From: Camellia lanceoleosa
Taxonomy: Eukaryota > Streptophyta > Magnoliopsida > Ericales > Theaceae
Length of the DNA: 64,000 bases
NCBI GenBank assembly: GCA_025200525.1
Contig: CM045762.1
Location: 83,791,893-83,855,892 of the forward strand
Direction of reading: 5' to 3'
The translations under genes and the position numbers were made by a program. Below the pieces are notes generated by a model. The model was given only the letters and a program-made list of their open reading frames with translations. It made no database searches and was not told the DNA's origin. Each line of letters begins with the position of its first letter. Position 1 is the stretch's first letter. Below are positions 43,601 to 55,923 of the stretch, piece after piece.

Positions 43601-46600
43601 CATACCACAATTGTGTTGCATTCACCTGGGAGACCACCAATCTGGGCTGGCCGACCACCTTTTCAACTTGAACCTTTTGACCCCTAGTCAGCTGACCACC
43701 TTAACTGGTCGACCTGCTTCTTGCTTTTTGGTCTCACTGAATGTGTTCCAGCTGTGCTAGTTGGGAGCCATTTGATGCATCCTCCATACACGTGTATGGA
43801 GGATGTTTATTCTTGGTTTGAAGCTTCCAAGAGAAGCTTTGGCCTCTCTTCTCTATAAAGGGAGGCCTCCTCCTCCATTGCAAGGGTTGAACAATTGGTC
43901 TAGGGCATACATACACTTCCCTCCATATCTCTCTCCTTGAAGCTTCAAACTCCATTGTTCTTGCACCCATTGCACTACACCTCCAAGCACAACACCTCCA
44001 CTACTATCCTAAGTACCTTGGAGCTGTTTTTCAGATGATGAGAGCTCACTTTCTTGGTCCAGAAGTTGCTGGAGTTATTGGCTACAAGGGTAAGTCTCTA
44101 TTTCCCTCTTTTGCTCCTTATTTTGCTTCATTCTTTAGCCTTATTTGCAAGCATTTTTGGACTTCGTTATAAACTAAAAAGTCTTATTTTGAGCTCCTCT
44201 TCAAGTTTGATTAAGGTAATTTTTCTGTTGGGGTCATCTACCCCCTTGCATGATTTATTTTCTCATGTTTTGAGCTATGCATTAGAGCATTTGTGTCGGC
44301 CTTGGTTTGGCCTTTTAGCCACTGAAATTCAGTGGATTTTTACTAGCTAACATGTGTTTTTGAGTATCAAGCTCATAGAGGGGTGACCCTCTCTTGCCTT
44401 CTTTTGTTTACTAGCTTTATTGGCCTTACAAAGGCCCCTATTTGCATGTTTCAAAGCCATGTTTTAGACCATTATTTGTGAGTTTTATGACCTACATAAG
44501 CTCTGTCGAGCCCTTTTGGACATTTTGAATGTCTATTATGCATGTGTAGAGCAATCCTATTCAAGGCCTTTCAAAGGGCTTTTACTTGCATGCTTTCTAG
44601 CTTTATTTCAAGCCATTTTTAATGAGTTTTAGGGCCCTCATAATCTCTTTCCAGGTGGTGTTGCCATTTTGTATGTCTATCTTGCATGTGTAGAATAACC
44701 CCTTGCATGGCCCTCCAAAGGAGCCTATCATTCTTGCATGCATTGACTGAGTTTCAGTGGGTTTTTGGGCATATTTTGGCATGAAATACTTCTGTTTTTG
44801 GCTGGTTTGGTGAGCTCTCATATGCTTCATATAGTTGTAGTACAACTCATGGTTCACTAGCTTTCTTTGCATGCTTTGTTGACCCTTGATTCTAGCACAT
44901 TTTGACTATGCCTTAAACTGATTTTGTGCATATTTTGGACTGTTCTAGCTCTATTTTTGGGTCTCATGGTCGAATGATGCTTGTTTTGCATGCTTGTAGT
45001 TCAATACACTTGCCTAGCTTTGAGATTTGAGGTCTATTGCATGCATATACTGAGGTGTTTTCATAATTTGGGGTCATTTTGCATCATATTTCAGAATGTG
45101 AATGCCATATTCCCATGTTTTCTCCTCTTTAAGTGTGCTTGAGAATTGTGTGTGAATGCCTTGTTTACCGACCATTGAATGAGCTTCATTTCTTTGCATT
45201 TTGAGCCATCATTTTAGGCCATTTCCCCACTGTTTCAGACCTACCTAGGGTCTATTTGGGGTTGGTTTTGCCATTTGTGCATTGCTTTGTGTACCTCTAG
45301 TGTAACGCACTTCATTAGTTTCGGTATTCGGGCCATCTAGTTTGTATTGTGTGACATATTTTCATGATTCGGGACCATTGTGCATCATGTTTCAGAGCTG
45401 GAAATTGCATGTTTGTAGGCCATCTTTCATCTCTTGCCATGCTTTGGTAGAGTGGCATTTGATGCTTTAGGTTCGGTCCTTTGCATTCGTGCATGTTTGC
45501 ATGCATTTCGGTTGTCTCATTTTCATCGCCATGGCCACGGATGTGAGTGTGGCTAAGGTCCACTCATATTGGTGTAAGTCCATCGTGCATTGTGTATGCC
45601 ATTTTAGTCCATAGCATTGCGTATGCTAGGTTGCATGTTAGAGCATTGTGTATGACATGTTATGTCACGTATATTGTGTATGCCATTTTAGTCCATAGCA
45701 TTGCATATGCTAGATTGCATGTTAGTCGCATTGTGTATGCTATCTTATTTGCATTGTGTTTGGGATAGGAGTTAGCCCAATTACAGGAAACGAGGGACGT
45801 TTCGTACTCAAAGTGACGGAACGTGCCTCAATTCTCGGTCGCCGACACTCCGGATTATCCATGATGGAGTCTAGGCCTTGTTGTGTTGTCATGTGCATTC
45901 ATTTCACATCGAGTCGTGCAATTCGACTCCTCGGCCATCATGCATCGAGATGCGTGATTGGTGGCACGAGGATCGAGATGTGCATACATATGTGAAAATA
46001 CTTTGCCATGCCCCTTTCTTGCTCTCTGTTGTAACAAACCAAAAATCAGCAACCTTCTAGAGCTTTGCACAACATCCTGGGATTAATTGCAAATAGAGGC
46101 AAATTAGGGCATCGCAAGGAATTTCCCGACGAGGCGATTTGAGCATGCATCTTTCATCATTGAACAAGAAGAGGTCCATTTGATAGCTTGCATGCTAATT
46201 TATCCGCTTTCCTAGTTAATTTGTTAATTAATTAGGGTTTTGTAATATTTAATTATTTATTCAGACTATAATTATTTATTCGGACTGTATTATTTATTTG
46301 GACCCTCCGAGCGAGGGCACAATTGTAATAAGTGTGCGTGTGTATGATGTATGTCTTCCAACCCCACGTCTTTCTCCTTTTTATTTACCAGCTTATGATG
46401 GTTAGTTTAGGGCATGTTTCAATTAGTATACATGTATTCACATGTTTGTATTCATTCATCTGTATTGCATGCACCGGGCTCGGCGCATCATACTAACTGC
46501 ATTGTATCTCAATTCTGAGTTGAATACTTGTTAGTTGTAGCATTTCACATGCCATCTTTAGAATAGCCGAGCCTATCTTAGTTGCATTCTTGTATGTGTT

Positions 46601-48639
46601 GCATTAGGCATCTCAGTATAACTAGGATCATGCATTGATTACTAACTAGTTTCTGTTTTGGCTTGGAATACTCGGTAAGTATTTATGCTTTAGCATCCTT
46701 GCATGTGTGTGAGTGACTGCCATGATAGCATGCTTACCATGAGGCTATGTGCTTATGTGATATACCTGCTTGAATGCTTGTGGGTGAAGGTTAGATTATC
46801 TGAATTGGAATAATGCGTTGACTGTGAGTTTTAACCCCACTTGAGAGTGGCAAATTATCGTGTTTTCTAAAGCCCACCTGAGGGTGGCAAATCCACATTT
46901 TAGCCTACTTACGAGTAGCAAACCGTTTTCAAAACAAACATGAGATGTTTCGTTCCAATTCAAGCGATCCAGTCTATACTTGTATGCTGTGCGCATCACA
47001 TAGTAAATCTAGGCTAATAACCGGAATAAGAACGTATAATGTTTTCAAAACTAGATATCATGGTTAGTAGAGGCCAATCTTTGATCGGGCGAGCGGGGGT
47101 GCTCACGAAGTGACCTTCCCCAATCGTACCCAAGTTCCCGAGCCGAGGCAACTTTGGTGATGACGGACACATGGCCTTAGGCAACGAGTCAGGGTTTCCT
47201 AAATTCTCCCAAAATAAATATTTAGGTGGCGACTCTGTATCTGGCAAAGCAGTCCATGTTTAGCACTTCTTTCAAAAAATCTGTTTTCAAAAATGATTTA
47301 TCAGATTTGGACTCTTTGATGATTCATCGGTCTTGCATTGCATTCTGCGAGATTAGATACAGGACCGTGACATTGAGTCCTAAATGGTAGTGAGCCCAAT
47401 GAACAAAACGGGATTCCCTCCCGGGACGTTTACAGCTAGTAATTCATTTGATTTATAATAATTAGTTTAATTAGTGTAGGTAGTTAGCTCTTATTCATTC
47501 GGACTCTCCTTTGCGAGGGTGTAATATTGTAATAAGTGTGCGTGCGTGTGTGTATGTCTTCCAACTCTATGTCTTTCTCCCTTTTACTTAACCATTTTTG
47601 ATAGTTAGTTTAGGAGCATCACATTTTGTCTTGCATGCATTCATCATCTTGTCTTGCATGCACCAAGACTCGGCGCATCATTCAAACTGCATTATCATTT
47701 CAATATCTTATTTGAATGCATATTTAATTACATGTTATCAAATTGAATCATATGCCATATTAGTAGCCGAGCCTATTAATTGCATATTGCATGTGTTTCA
47801 TTAGACATCTTGTATAGTTAGGAATCATGCATGTGTCTTTCTAACTCATGTTTTCCTAGCTTGGAGTACTAGGTGAGTTTTTACGCTTTAGCATACTTGC
47901 ATGAGTGTGAATATTACTATGTCTAACATGCTTTCCATGAGGCTATGGGCTTAAATGCTAAACTGCTTGAATGCCTGTAGATGAAGGCTTATTGTTTGAA
48001 TTGAAACGATTCAACGAATGTGCATTTTAAGCCCACTTTGTTGAGTGGCAACTCATATTTTAAGCCCACTATGTTTTTTGTGGCAAATTCGCATCTTTTA
48101 AGCTCACTTGAGGTAGAAAATTCAAACCATTTTCGTAAACAAACATGAGTTGAAATGTTCCAAATCGAGCAAACCAATCTATATTTGCTTGTGCGCATCA
48201 CATAGTAAAGCTAGTCTAAAAACCAGAATAAGAACACATAATGTTTATAAAATATTATATCATGGTTAGTAGAGGCCGATCTTTGATCAGGCGAGCGGGG
48301 GTACTCAATTCATGACCTTCCCCCCTCGTACCCAAGTTCCCGAGCTGAGGCAACTTTGGTGATGACGGACATGTGGCCTTTAGCACGAGTCAGAGTTTTC
48401 TAAATTTTTCCAAAAGAAAAAATATTTAGGTGGCGACTTTGTATCTGGAAAAGCAGTCCAATTTTGGTATTATTTGATTTAAAATCGATTTTTCAAAAGG
48501 TTTGCCGAACTTGGACTCTTTGGTGTTTATCAGTTTCACATTGCACTTGTGAGACTAGATTCAAAACCGCAGGAGTCTAAATTGTGAGGCTTTTTTTTCA
48601 AACCTTCCAAAAGGGGCCACGAAAAAAGGCCAGTCCACA
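40601..48639 (+). mobile_element. Nested pair of long solo LTR-like elements inside copia element 2
   Basis: The outer unit starts TGTAGACACCCC at 40601 and ends GTCCACA at 48639, with GTTAC before and GTTGC after. The inner unit starts TATAGACACCCC at 42818 and ends GTTTACA at 47434, with GTTAG before and GCTAG after. The outer halves (40601-42817 and 47440-48639) align with the corresponding parts of the inner unit. No gag or pol is present. TGTAGACACCCC starts and lengths of 3-5 kb fit LTRs of Ogre/Tat-like gypsy elements, but a large non-coding element is possible. Confidence 0.75.
42818..47434 (+). repeat. Inner solo LTR-like unit, 4.6 kb
   Basis: See the enclosing element. It has a TATA-like CTCTATAAAG at about 43850, a 123-bp direct duplication at 43441-43686 (GGTCTCC.TCACTTTTGAGCC) and an 83-bp duplication at 45590-45755 (TTGTGTATGCCATTTTAGTC). 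Open frames inside (for example 43054-43452, 43428-43760) share no motif and I treat them as chance. Confidence 0.7.
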
Positions 48640-49861
48640 GTTGCCATTTCTAATGATAAATCATAAATACTCTTTAGCAAAGGCTAAATTTTGGTTTCTA
48701 TTACAGAAAACCAAAACACTTTAGAAATAATAAAATTAATTCCGAAGATTTTTTCTAAATCCGAAGGTTTATAAACATCTTTCCTTCTCCCTTTCCTTTC
48801 ACCATGGTGAAACTATTACAAATTACAAATTAAAACTACTACAAATTAAAATGCAACCGTTACAATTACAAATTATTTGAATCTGCAAAACCGGAGTTCA
48901 TGGTTGCATTCGGAATCATCTATCTAGCCAAGAACACGCTTCTCCACTTATAATGCTTATCTTTATATAAAACACATTACAAAACTATATCCTCGTTGTC
49001 GCTAAATATCCATGCTCATTGTTTATATACACACCTAGATATAAGATGAGTTAATGAACCAATAGAGTGAATATTACACAAGTAATTTTAGCTATAACTT
49101 CATAATGTATAATTCAAAGACTATAGATGCATTGCAGTTACAAGAATGTTATGAGTTGCATAGTTATAAATCAATTATATATATAGGACTATTATGGTCA
49201 TAATGTTGGCATTCCAACCATACAACTATAAGCAAATATATATAACAATAAAGTTAAACTCCCACTTATCATTCCATGAATGCAAAAATATTTCATAGCA
49301 ATTTCCTTGATTACAAATCAAGACATGAACAAAATCACAATTGACACAAAAAAGAACATAGAATGAATCCGATTAATGCCATTACAATGCCAAGCTATAC
49401 CACCATACGATAATGCAACATCATCATAAGCAAGCACAATAATAAGACTATTATACGTGAAAAATCGAAACTATTTTATTAAATTATCTCCCAAAACAAA
49501 CCTATGTGGAGATATTTTATACCATTTGAAACCTCTTGACTAGACGAATCTCCTAAATTGCTCAAAATATGAAATCCAACACTTCATTTTTTTACAAAAT
49601 TTAATTAATTGAATTAAATCAAAATGGTTAACAAACTTTCAAAACAACAAACGGAATAAATCTGAAATAAAACTGAACTATAAAGTGAATAACTAAATTC
49701 ACAAATATGTCCAAAAATTTGAAGGTCCAATATTATGCCTTGTTCCACGCAAAGGAAATCTGATTGAAAACAAAAATTAGTAGTCCATTTTACTATTTCC
49801 ATTTTGTTTTGTTTGTTTGTATTATATATCCTTCTTTTGCATTTAGGTAAACTTGTAGAAA
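48640..49861 (-). other. Copia element 2 interior, no recognisable gene
   Basis: AT-rich, with ACTACAAATTAAAA-like repeats near 48820. A frame at 49865-49614 has no recognised motif. Confidence 0.45.
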
Positions 49862-50309
49862 ACATCTTTTTTTTGAAGACAAGACAAATTGGATAATATA
49901 TTAAAAGAGGAATAATAGAAAATCACATCAAGTCACAAGCTTACAGAAGAAACTCAGCAAAATCAAAAACAGTAGACAACTAAGACTAAAAGCCATGGCC
50001 ACAACTGGAAAACGCATCTAACCCTAAAATGACATGTAAAATCAACCACTCGGCAAGGACAACAAACACTAAATGAAAGTACACAAAGTGAGCACAAGCC
50101 GAAATGATTGATTAAAAAGCTCGGCGCTGAGGTGATCGAAAGAGGCTTGGATTGTTGACATTATCTTCAATTTGCAATACTTGCTTGTGTTTGCCTTGAA
50201 TTGGGCCATGAAGCAAGTCTCCAATAGTAGCGGACAACGCATTTGGTTCATTTGGACGGGAAAAGTAATGTCTAAGAGTTGGAACTCGCGTAAGTCGAGG
50301 AGCTCGAAC

Positions 50310-51200
50310 TCACTTAGAGCTGCCCACAAAAAAATGTACAATTGGATCAAAGTTCAATACTGGCAATTGCTCTTCCGGGGAGTCTTGTGATGGAAATTGC
50401 TCCTCCAGGTAGTGTTGTGCTGGCAAGTGCTCTTCAGGAGCTTGAGACACTTGGAAGGACGCTGATAGAGGGGGATCGTCACAAGAAAAAGTTGTGCTGG
50501 GCTGAACCTCAATATTGGAAACATCCAACATGTGAACTTGCATATCTGTCTCAAAGGGCCTTTTAGGTTGAACCTTAACAACTAACAAGCTTTGTGGGTG
50601 TAGGAACTGAAATGCAACATTAGTTTGAAGATTTTGATGTAAATTACGATCAATGAGGAAGAAGTTCTTGCCCAATCGCACTTTTTTTTGACGCGGGCCA
50701 TCCTTTTTAAACTCAACACCATGGGATGTTCCCCCTCGAATCTCACTGCTAGTCGATGTGCCCTCTCCAATCCCACTGCCACTTGATGTACCCTCTCCAA
50801 TCCCGCTACCACTCAATGTACCCTCTCCAAACCCGCTGCCACTTGATATACCCCCTCCAATCCTGCTACAATTGCCACCACCGAATGGAGACCAAGGCAT
50901 TATTGTGCATTGCTGTGGAGGAGGGACAAAATCAAAGAGCTTGGCATCAAAGCCATCTAAATCTTGATGTTTAAAATTCTGCAAAGCTGAGCCCCAATCA
51001 AAATTAAAATCCTCATCAAGAGTATCCTTGATAAGAGCGACTTCAAGGGGGTCTAAGTAAGAAAACAGATCCTATGTCAATGGACATCTCAAATTGTCAT
51101 GATGAAGGTCTGCATCGATGGCAATACCTTTGCCTTTTTCTTTTTTCGAAAGCTGTCTAGAGGCTGGCTTAGAGTTAATAAAGAAGCCCTTTTTCAACAT
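50310..51200 (-). pseudogene. Unrecognised pseudogene with Gly/Ser-rich repeats
   Basis: The minus strand is open from ATG 51200 (MLKKGFFINSKPASRQLSKK) to 50310 except for one TAG at 51072-51074, about 296 codons in all. The middle has a five-fold imperfect repeat (GSGIGEGTSSGSGIGEGTS, residues from 50720-50870), then a basic patch, then an acidic Gln/Glu/Pro-rich tail (EEQFPSQDSPEEQLP). A short A-run on the minus strand (49862-49869) lies downstream, possibly a transcript end, so the segment may be a retrocopy or captured gene within the copia element. I do not recognise the family. Confidence 0.5.
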
Positions 51201-52062
51201 ATTACAAACCACTCAACAGAGCCAAGAAAGATAAAGCGATACCCAAAAGGAATCATAACACATAGGATAACCAAAAACACAATCACAACAAAAGGGCATC
51301 CAAGTGCAATTTGATGAGACAAATATAAAAATTAAAGCAACAAATCAAAACAACCCATTCCCACCATTGAAGATCAGGACCCAGAATATGAGTCTCGGAA
51401 TTGATTCTGAAAAACAAGAGCAGGTTGTAGGTTTGGGAGCGACTAAATCAGCACTAATAAAGTATAGTTGTGAAGTAAGTAAAGATCTGAACTAAGGGGA
51501 GGGGGATCTCAAGTCGATGTTGGAAGAAACGAAGCCAAAGACGGCTTAAAGCACAATCAGTGTCAGAAAATACCTTAGCAAAGCCCCCTCCCCACAAGGT
51601 AGACATCCGAAGAAAGTAGTGATTGAGAGGCAGACGGAGGCCCTACAAGAGAGCATCGGAAACCGCCTCTATGAGAAACCCTAACAACGCTGGAAGTTCC
51701 TCTCTTGAGTCACCGAAAATCGCCTCTAAAGTGTTTGCTGATTATTATTGACTGATTCTCTTGTAGAGAACGTTAACTACAAAAGAAAACAAATAACAAA
51801 CAAATCAAATAAATTAGTAAGAATCTTAAGAAATAAAATTCTTATTTTATCTTATCAATTCTTAGTAACTTATGCACTAACAACCAAATTACTCATGCAA
51901 TAACAACTAGTTAACATAAAATAAATTTTATGAATAAATTACTAGAAATGAACAACTCAAAATAATCCAATAACTCTAGGCAATTAAATTAATTTTAATT
52001 CCAAGAGTCACTACAATAAAATTATAATAAAACTCAATTGTTTTATCAAAGCCTATTTAAAT
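51201..52062 (-). other. Upstream part of the pseudogene and leader of copia element 2
   Basis: Bases 51490-51720 on the minus strand are less AT-rich and contain short frames that may be an upstream exon of the 50310-51200 pseudogene. 51780-52062 is AT-rich leader. Confidence 0.4.
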
Positions 52063-52076
52063 GAACCTGTTTTAAG
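52063..52076 (-). promoter_or_regulatory. Primer-site position of copia element 2, complementary to its own LTR
   Basis: After the spacer AT, the minus strand reads CTTAAAACAGGTTC. The first ten bases are complementary in element RNA to LTR bases 52356-52365, extended to 13 pairs with one G-U. The same arrangement occurs in copia element 1 with a different sequence. No tRNA match was recognised. Confidence 0.6.
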
Positions 52077-52078
52077 AT

Positions 52079-53309
52079 TGTTGGTGTTTTTCCATAATAA
52101 TATAAGAAAAATATATAAAATAAAATAAATAGAAATGACAAAACAATTTTTTTCCTTCCTATTATTAAAGAATGAAATATAGAATAAACTGCACAACTAA
52201 AAATACATAAATAGACTAGATTACATTATGGAAGATATTACAAGGTGGATTCCCATGAACATATAAAATAATATGCAAGAAATAGTTTCAATCTAAAAGT
52301 TTGAAGAACAAAAGATAAGAGATGCAAATCGAAACATGTGTAATACCACAGTTTCCTTAAAACAGATTTACCGCCTCTCGATGAGTGCTAGAGGTATATC
52401 GTCATCTGTCACTCAAGATACGACGGTCGAAACCAGCTAATGTAGAAGCACTTTCTGAATAATTTTGGCGAACTTGATAATGGCTGTACTCTCTCTAATA
52501 AGAACCAAGAATGGGCTAGCAAAAGAAGATAGGAAAATTTTTCTTTGGTGAGAAAAAAAAACATCTCCAACTTTTTATCTCAAAACACCATCTGTATTTT
52601 TCATTAAAAATCTCTCCAAAAATTATTTTACTAAGTTGGATGGGAAATGCCTCTATTTATACAAGCCATGAAGGCTATACATCAATAGGGCTATCAAATG
52701 TCATTAACTAAGGCTATCAACTCTAGTCATTAGGGTTAGAGTTACAAAGATTGAAAATCTATGGTCATCAAATTCATCATCAAAAGATGAGAGTTACAAA
52801 GACTTACATTTCTCATGTACTTAATATATATAAATAAATATGTATATAACGATATTTGAATAAACCAACTAGATGGGTCACAAAATAGATACTAATGTTG
52901 GGTCACAATACGATCCAAGACCAATTCTCAAACACATGCACAAGTTAAGCCTAACACAACATAGCTTAGTTCAAGTTCAAGTTCAAGATTAAGTCAAAGC
53001 CCAAGTCCAAGACCAAGACCAAGACCAAGACCAAGACCAAACCTAGCACATGCACATGCACATGCACATGCACAAGCACAAGCCTAGGCCCAATTTAAAT
53101 CAAAATTAAATTCAAATCTAAACCCAACTTTATTGATGCCCACTTTATGAGACAATTTTCATTCACAACTTAATAGTTTCGATTCATTATTTTTGTATTG
53201 CAATATTCTCACTTAATAGAATACAAAACCATTCAGACCCACCTCAACCGACGGTTGGGTCCCACTTTAATTTCAAATCAAAGGTGTTAGAAATCTATTA
53301 TCTCCAACA
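52079..53309 (-). repeat. 5' LTR of copia element 2
   Basis: TGTTGG...CCAACA, 1231 bp. A minus-strand TATA box GTATAAATAG lies at 52653-52662. It contains hexamer expansions (CCAAGA)n at 53004-53040 and (ACATGC)n at 53048-53072 that are short or absent in the other LTR. Confidence 0.92.
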
Positions 53310-53640
53310 TATTTGACATTAAAAAAAAAAATGTTAACAATTGAAATCAATTTGAGCAATTGAAACAACCAAAAATTTAAGATCAAAACTGAACAAATTA
53401 AAATTCAACCAATTAATGGTGTAGTTTTTTTTGTTCAAAAATTATATGCTTAATTAAATTAAAGAAACTTTTGTCTTCTATATTTTTTTAATACTGCATT
53501 CAATGTGAGTTTAACTTCTCCGCCTCATCTAATATTTTATTTATACTGATCATAATACTCCTATGTTAAGAAAATAATTAGTAAATAGACTACAAGAGAA
53601 TTTTCTTGCATCCCACCTCCATGTACATAAATTAATTAGT
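53310..53640. other. AT-rich flank without a gene
   Basis: Nothing recognised. Confidence 0.5.
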
Positions 53641-53649
53641 GGAAGTGTT

Positions 53650-53850
53650 TGTCGGTCACTGTGCTGAATCCTGATCTGCAATTTGCAGTGCATTGGATCT
53701 GTCATGGAAGACAGTGGAAGAGAAAGGAAATGGACCATCACTACACCCCCACCCTCAATAATATAAACAACTGGTTTTCCTCCCAGAAACTCTTGGCGGA
53801 AAAGTATAATACTTTCTTGAACATGTGGCTAGCTACTTAAATTATCAATC
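53650..53850. repeat. Upstream segment of second wound-protein gene, paralogous to 20040-20310
   Basis: Shares GCATTGGATCTGTCATG and CAACTGGTTTTCCTCCCA with the earlier copy. Stop codons differ between copies, so conservation is not at protein level. Confidence 0.7.
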
Positions 53851-54508
53851 TAATCTTTTAGATTCATCAGCTTTTCAAAAGGCACTAAAATTTAATAATT
53901 CAGATTCACAAAGTAAACCGAGATAGCCCGTAATGGATTCTAACTGGACCCCAGTGCACTCCAATCCAAATGTCTAAATAGTGACATGAGAGAAAGCTAA
54001 ATAAATAAATAAGATGATTGATTTGTGCAATGGTTCGAATTTTATAAGTCAGGCAATTGATCGGATAATTGGTATAATACTTGTTAATTGTGATTGTCAC
54101 TTTTATTTTCGGATGAGCAGCAAAACAATCAGCATGTATAAAATCAAATGATTTAGACTAATCAAAATTTAGTAATTATAGCATTGCTGATAAAGAAAAA
54201 GGTATTTGCAAGGTAGTTGAGTTGGTAGGATCCGACTTTTCGCCTTCACGACTTCGGTTCAATTTTCACTGTTAAGAGTCTTTCTTGACAGGTGATCTAT
54301 AAGTCTAATGTAAGTTTTTGCTGAAGCATCTGACTTACCAATAAATTGGAGTCACCTAAACTTTTGAATACAAAAAAAATAAAATAAAATAAAAAGAAAA
54401 AAAAAAAAAGTATTTGCCTCTCTCTCATATCCGACACCACCGGTAAAGGAGCCACCACCCGCCTCTGGTTTTTCACTCGCATCACATGGTTTCACTTCAC
54501 ATCATCTG
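53851..54508. other. Promoter-side region of second wound-protein gene
   Basis: No gene. Near the gene it shares CCGCCTCTGGTTT with the first copy (27755), where the MITE now separates this motif from the TATA box. Confidence 0.5.
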
Positions 54509-54516
54509 TATATATA
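54509..54516 (+). promoter_or_regulatory. TATA box of second wound-protein gene
   Basis: TATATATA, 122 bases before the start codon. Confidence 0.7.
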
Positions 54517-54637
54517 GAGAGCACTTCATAGTTCCATAATCATCATCTACTTCATACCACCAACTTACTTTAAAAGAGAAAAGAAAAAAATCTCTCTAAT
54601 TCACTGCAAAAGTGATCAGATCGTCAAGAAAAAAGAG

Positions 54638-54904
54638 ATGAATTCGACAAGCAAAGCTTGGATTGTGGCAGCGAGCGTTGGGGCTGTGGAGGCCCTCAAA
54701 GATCAGGGATTCTGTAGATGGAACTACGCCATGAGATCGATACACCAGCACGCCAAGAACAATCTCAGATCATACTCTCAGGCCAAGAAACTCTCTCCTT
54801 CGTCCTCCGCCGCGGTTTCAAGTAAAATAAGGGAAGACCAGGCAAAGCAGTCGGAGGAGTCTCTCAGAACAGTCATGTACTTGAGCTGTTGGGGTCCCAA
54901 TTGA
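54638..54904 (+). CDS. Wound-induced protein family member (DUF3774-like), copy 2
   Basis: This 88-residue intronless frame is a close paralogue of the gene at 28182 (77 of 88 identical). It keeps [28 protein letters not shown] and the C-terminal MYLSCWGPN typical of the plant wound-responsive family (PF12609). Changes are scattered and mild (for example R6K, V39A, V43L, K78T), as expected under selection. Leader and 3' region can be aligned with the other copy over short distances. Expression on wounding is expected from the family but cannot be read from the sequence. Confidence 0.93.
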   Translation: MNSTSKAWIVAASVGAVEALKDQGFCRWNYAMRSIHQHAKNNLRSYSQAKKLSPSSSAAVSSKIREDQAKQSEESLRTVMYLSCWGPN

Positions 54905-55923
54905 ACCCCCCCAAATAAAAACGATTCATCTCTCCTCTCTGTACCTATTTGATGTAGTTTTGAGAAATTTGTTATTCCAAGGTTTGATCGGAAGAAAGAT
55001 GACTGCATTGTACATATCAAATTTGGATTACCATTTTTCAACACAATATTCGTTCTTGGATTACACTACTATGTGAAGACATTTATGGACTGAAAATTTT
55101 TAAATCAAATGAAATTCTATGTGAAGAACGAGTAATAAGACTTGACTGATCATCTTGTTTAACATCGATGAGTCAAATTCACATAATTCTTTTGTTATCA
55201 TCAATTTATTTATTTTTTCTTTTATCTGCGCGAAAAATTGAAGCAATTTTTTGTTTTTTTGAAACAGGATAATTTATAAATAGTGTCAATTTTGATTTGT
55301 TGAATTTGACATACTAATTTCAGCTGTGAAGTTAGAAAAGTTGCGGTCATTCCCAGTAAATTGAAAGATGGGCAAATTACCCTGAGGTTTGAAAATGGTG
55401 TATTTTATTATCCCAATAACTTTTAGATAGATTTAAACCTCCCATACTCATTTATCTTTTTCTTATTCCTTACACCTTTTTTTTTCTTCTCTGTACCTCT
55501 CTTTCTCAGATATTAGCCATGCCCATGCCCACCCGCGCCTTCCCCCCCTTTTTTCTTTTTTTTTTTTTTTTTTTTTTTTTTTTCTAATTTATAGTCACCG
55601 GCGACCACCATTTATTGAGGTTTACAGGCAATCTCCGCGCACCAATTCCTTACTTCGTGTTCATCGACGACGAAAGAAATAAGTTTCTGACGAAGAAGAT
55701 GAGTAAATATACTCAAATCTGATGTAGATCGAGCTAGATTTAAACCAAAAAATAATTGTCGGAATACAAGTATCTCTCTATATCTATCTCTTTCATTTGA
55801 TCTATCAGTTTTAATATTATTTTTTTTGTATTGTACACTTCTATTTTCTTGTTATAATAGAGAATATTTTCAAGTTTTGAACAAGTTGTTTTTGAGTTTT
55901 AATTACGGACGATGAAAACTGTA
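54905..55923. other. 3' flank of wound-protein gene, no gene
   Basis: Contains a T-run at about 55555-55583 and AT-rich sequence. Nothing coding is recognised. Confidence 0.5.

Larger units (their letters stand above)
35685..53309 (-). mobile_element. Large degenerate Ty1/copia retrotransposon with nested insertions (copia element 2)
   Basis: LTRs 35685-36891 and 52079-53309 align over their length, start TGTTGG and end CCAACA. On the minus strand the polypurine tract GTGGGGGTT directly precedes the left LTR, which fixes the orientation. Only decayed pol pieces remain (37490-39330). An 8-kb insertion (40601-48639) separates the parts. The flanks are TGCAT (left) and TATTT (right), so no target duplication is visible. 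The element is related to copia element 1 in its 3' non-coding part but its LTR is different. Confidence 0.88.

Noticed and set aside
43054..43760. Frames of 110-132 codons on both strands in the inner solo LTR
   Set aside because: They lie in a GC-richer tandem duplication and show no domain; chance frames.
47227..47238. TGGCGACTCTG as a primer binding site (Ogre-type, tRNA-Arg-like)
   Set aside because: It lies about 200 bases inside the unit whose ends are marked by target-duplication-like flanks, and it recurs near 48431 at the same place; it may be a primer site of a different border choice, but the evidence is not sufficient.
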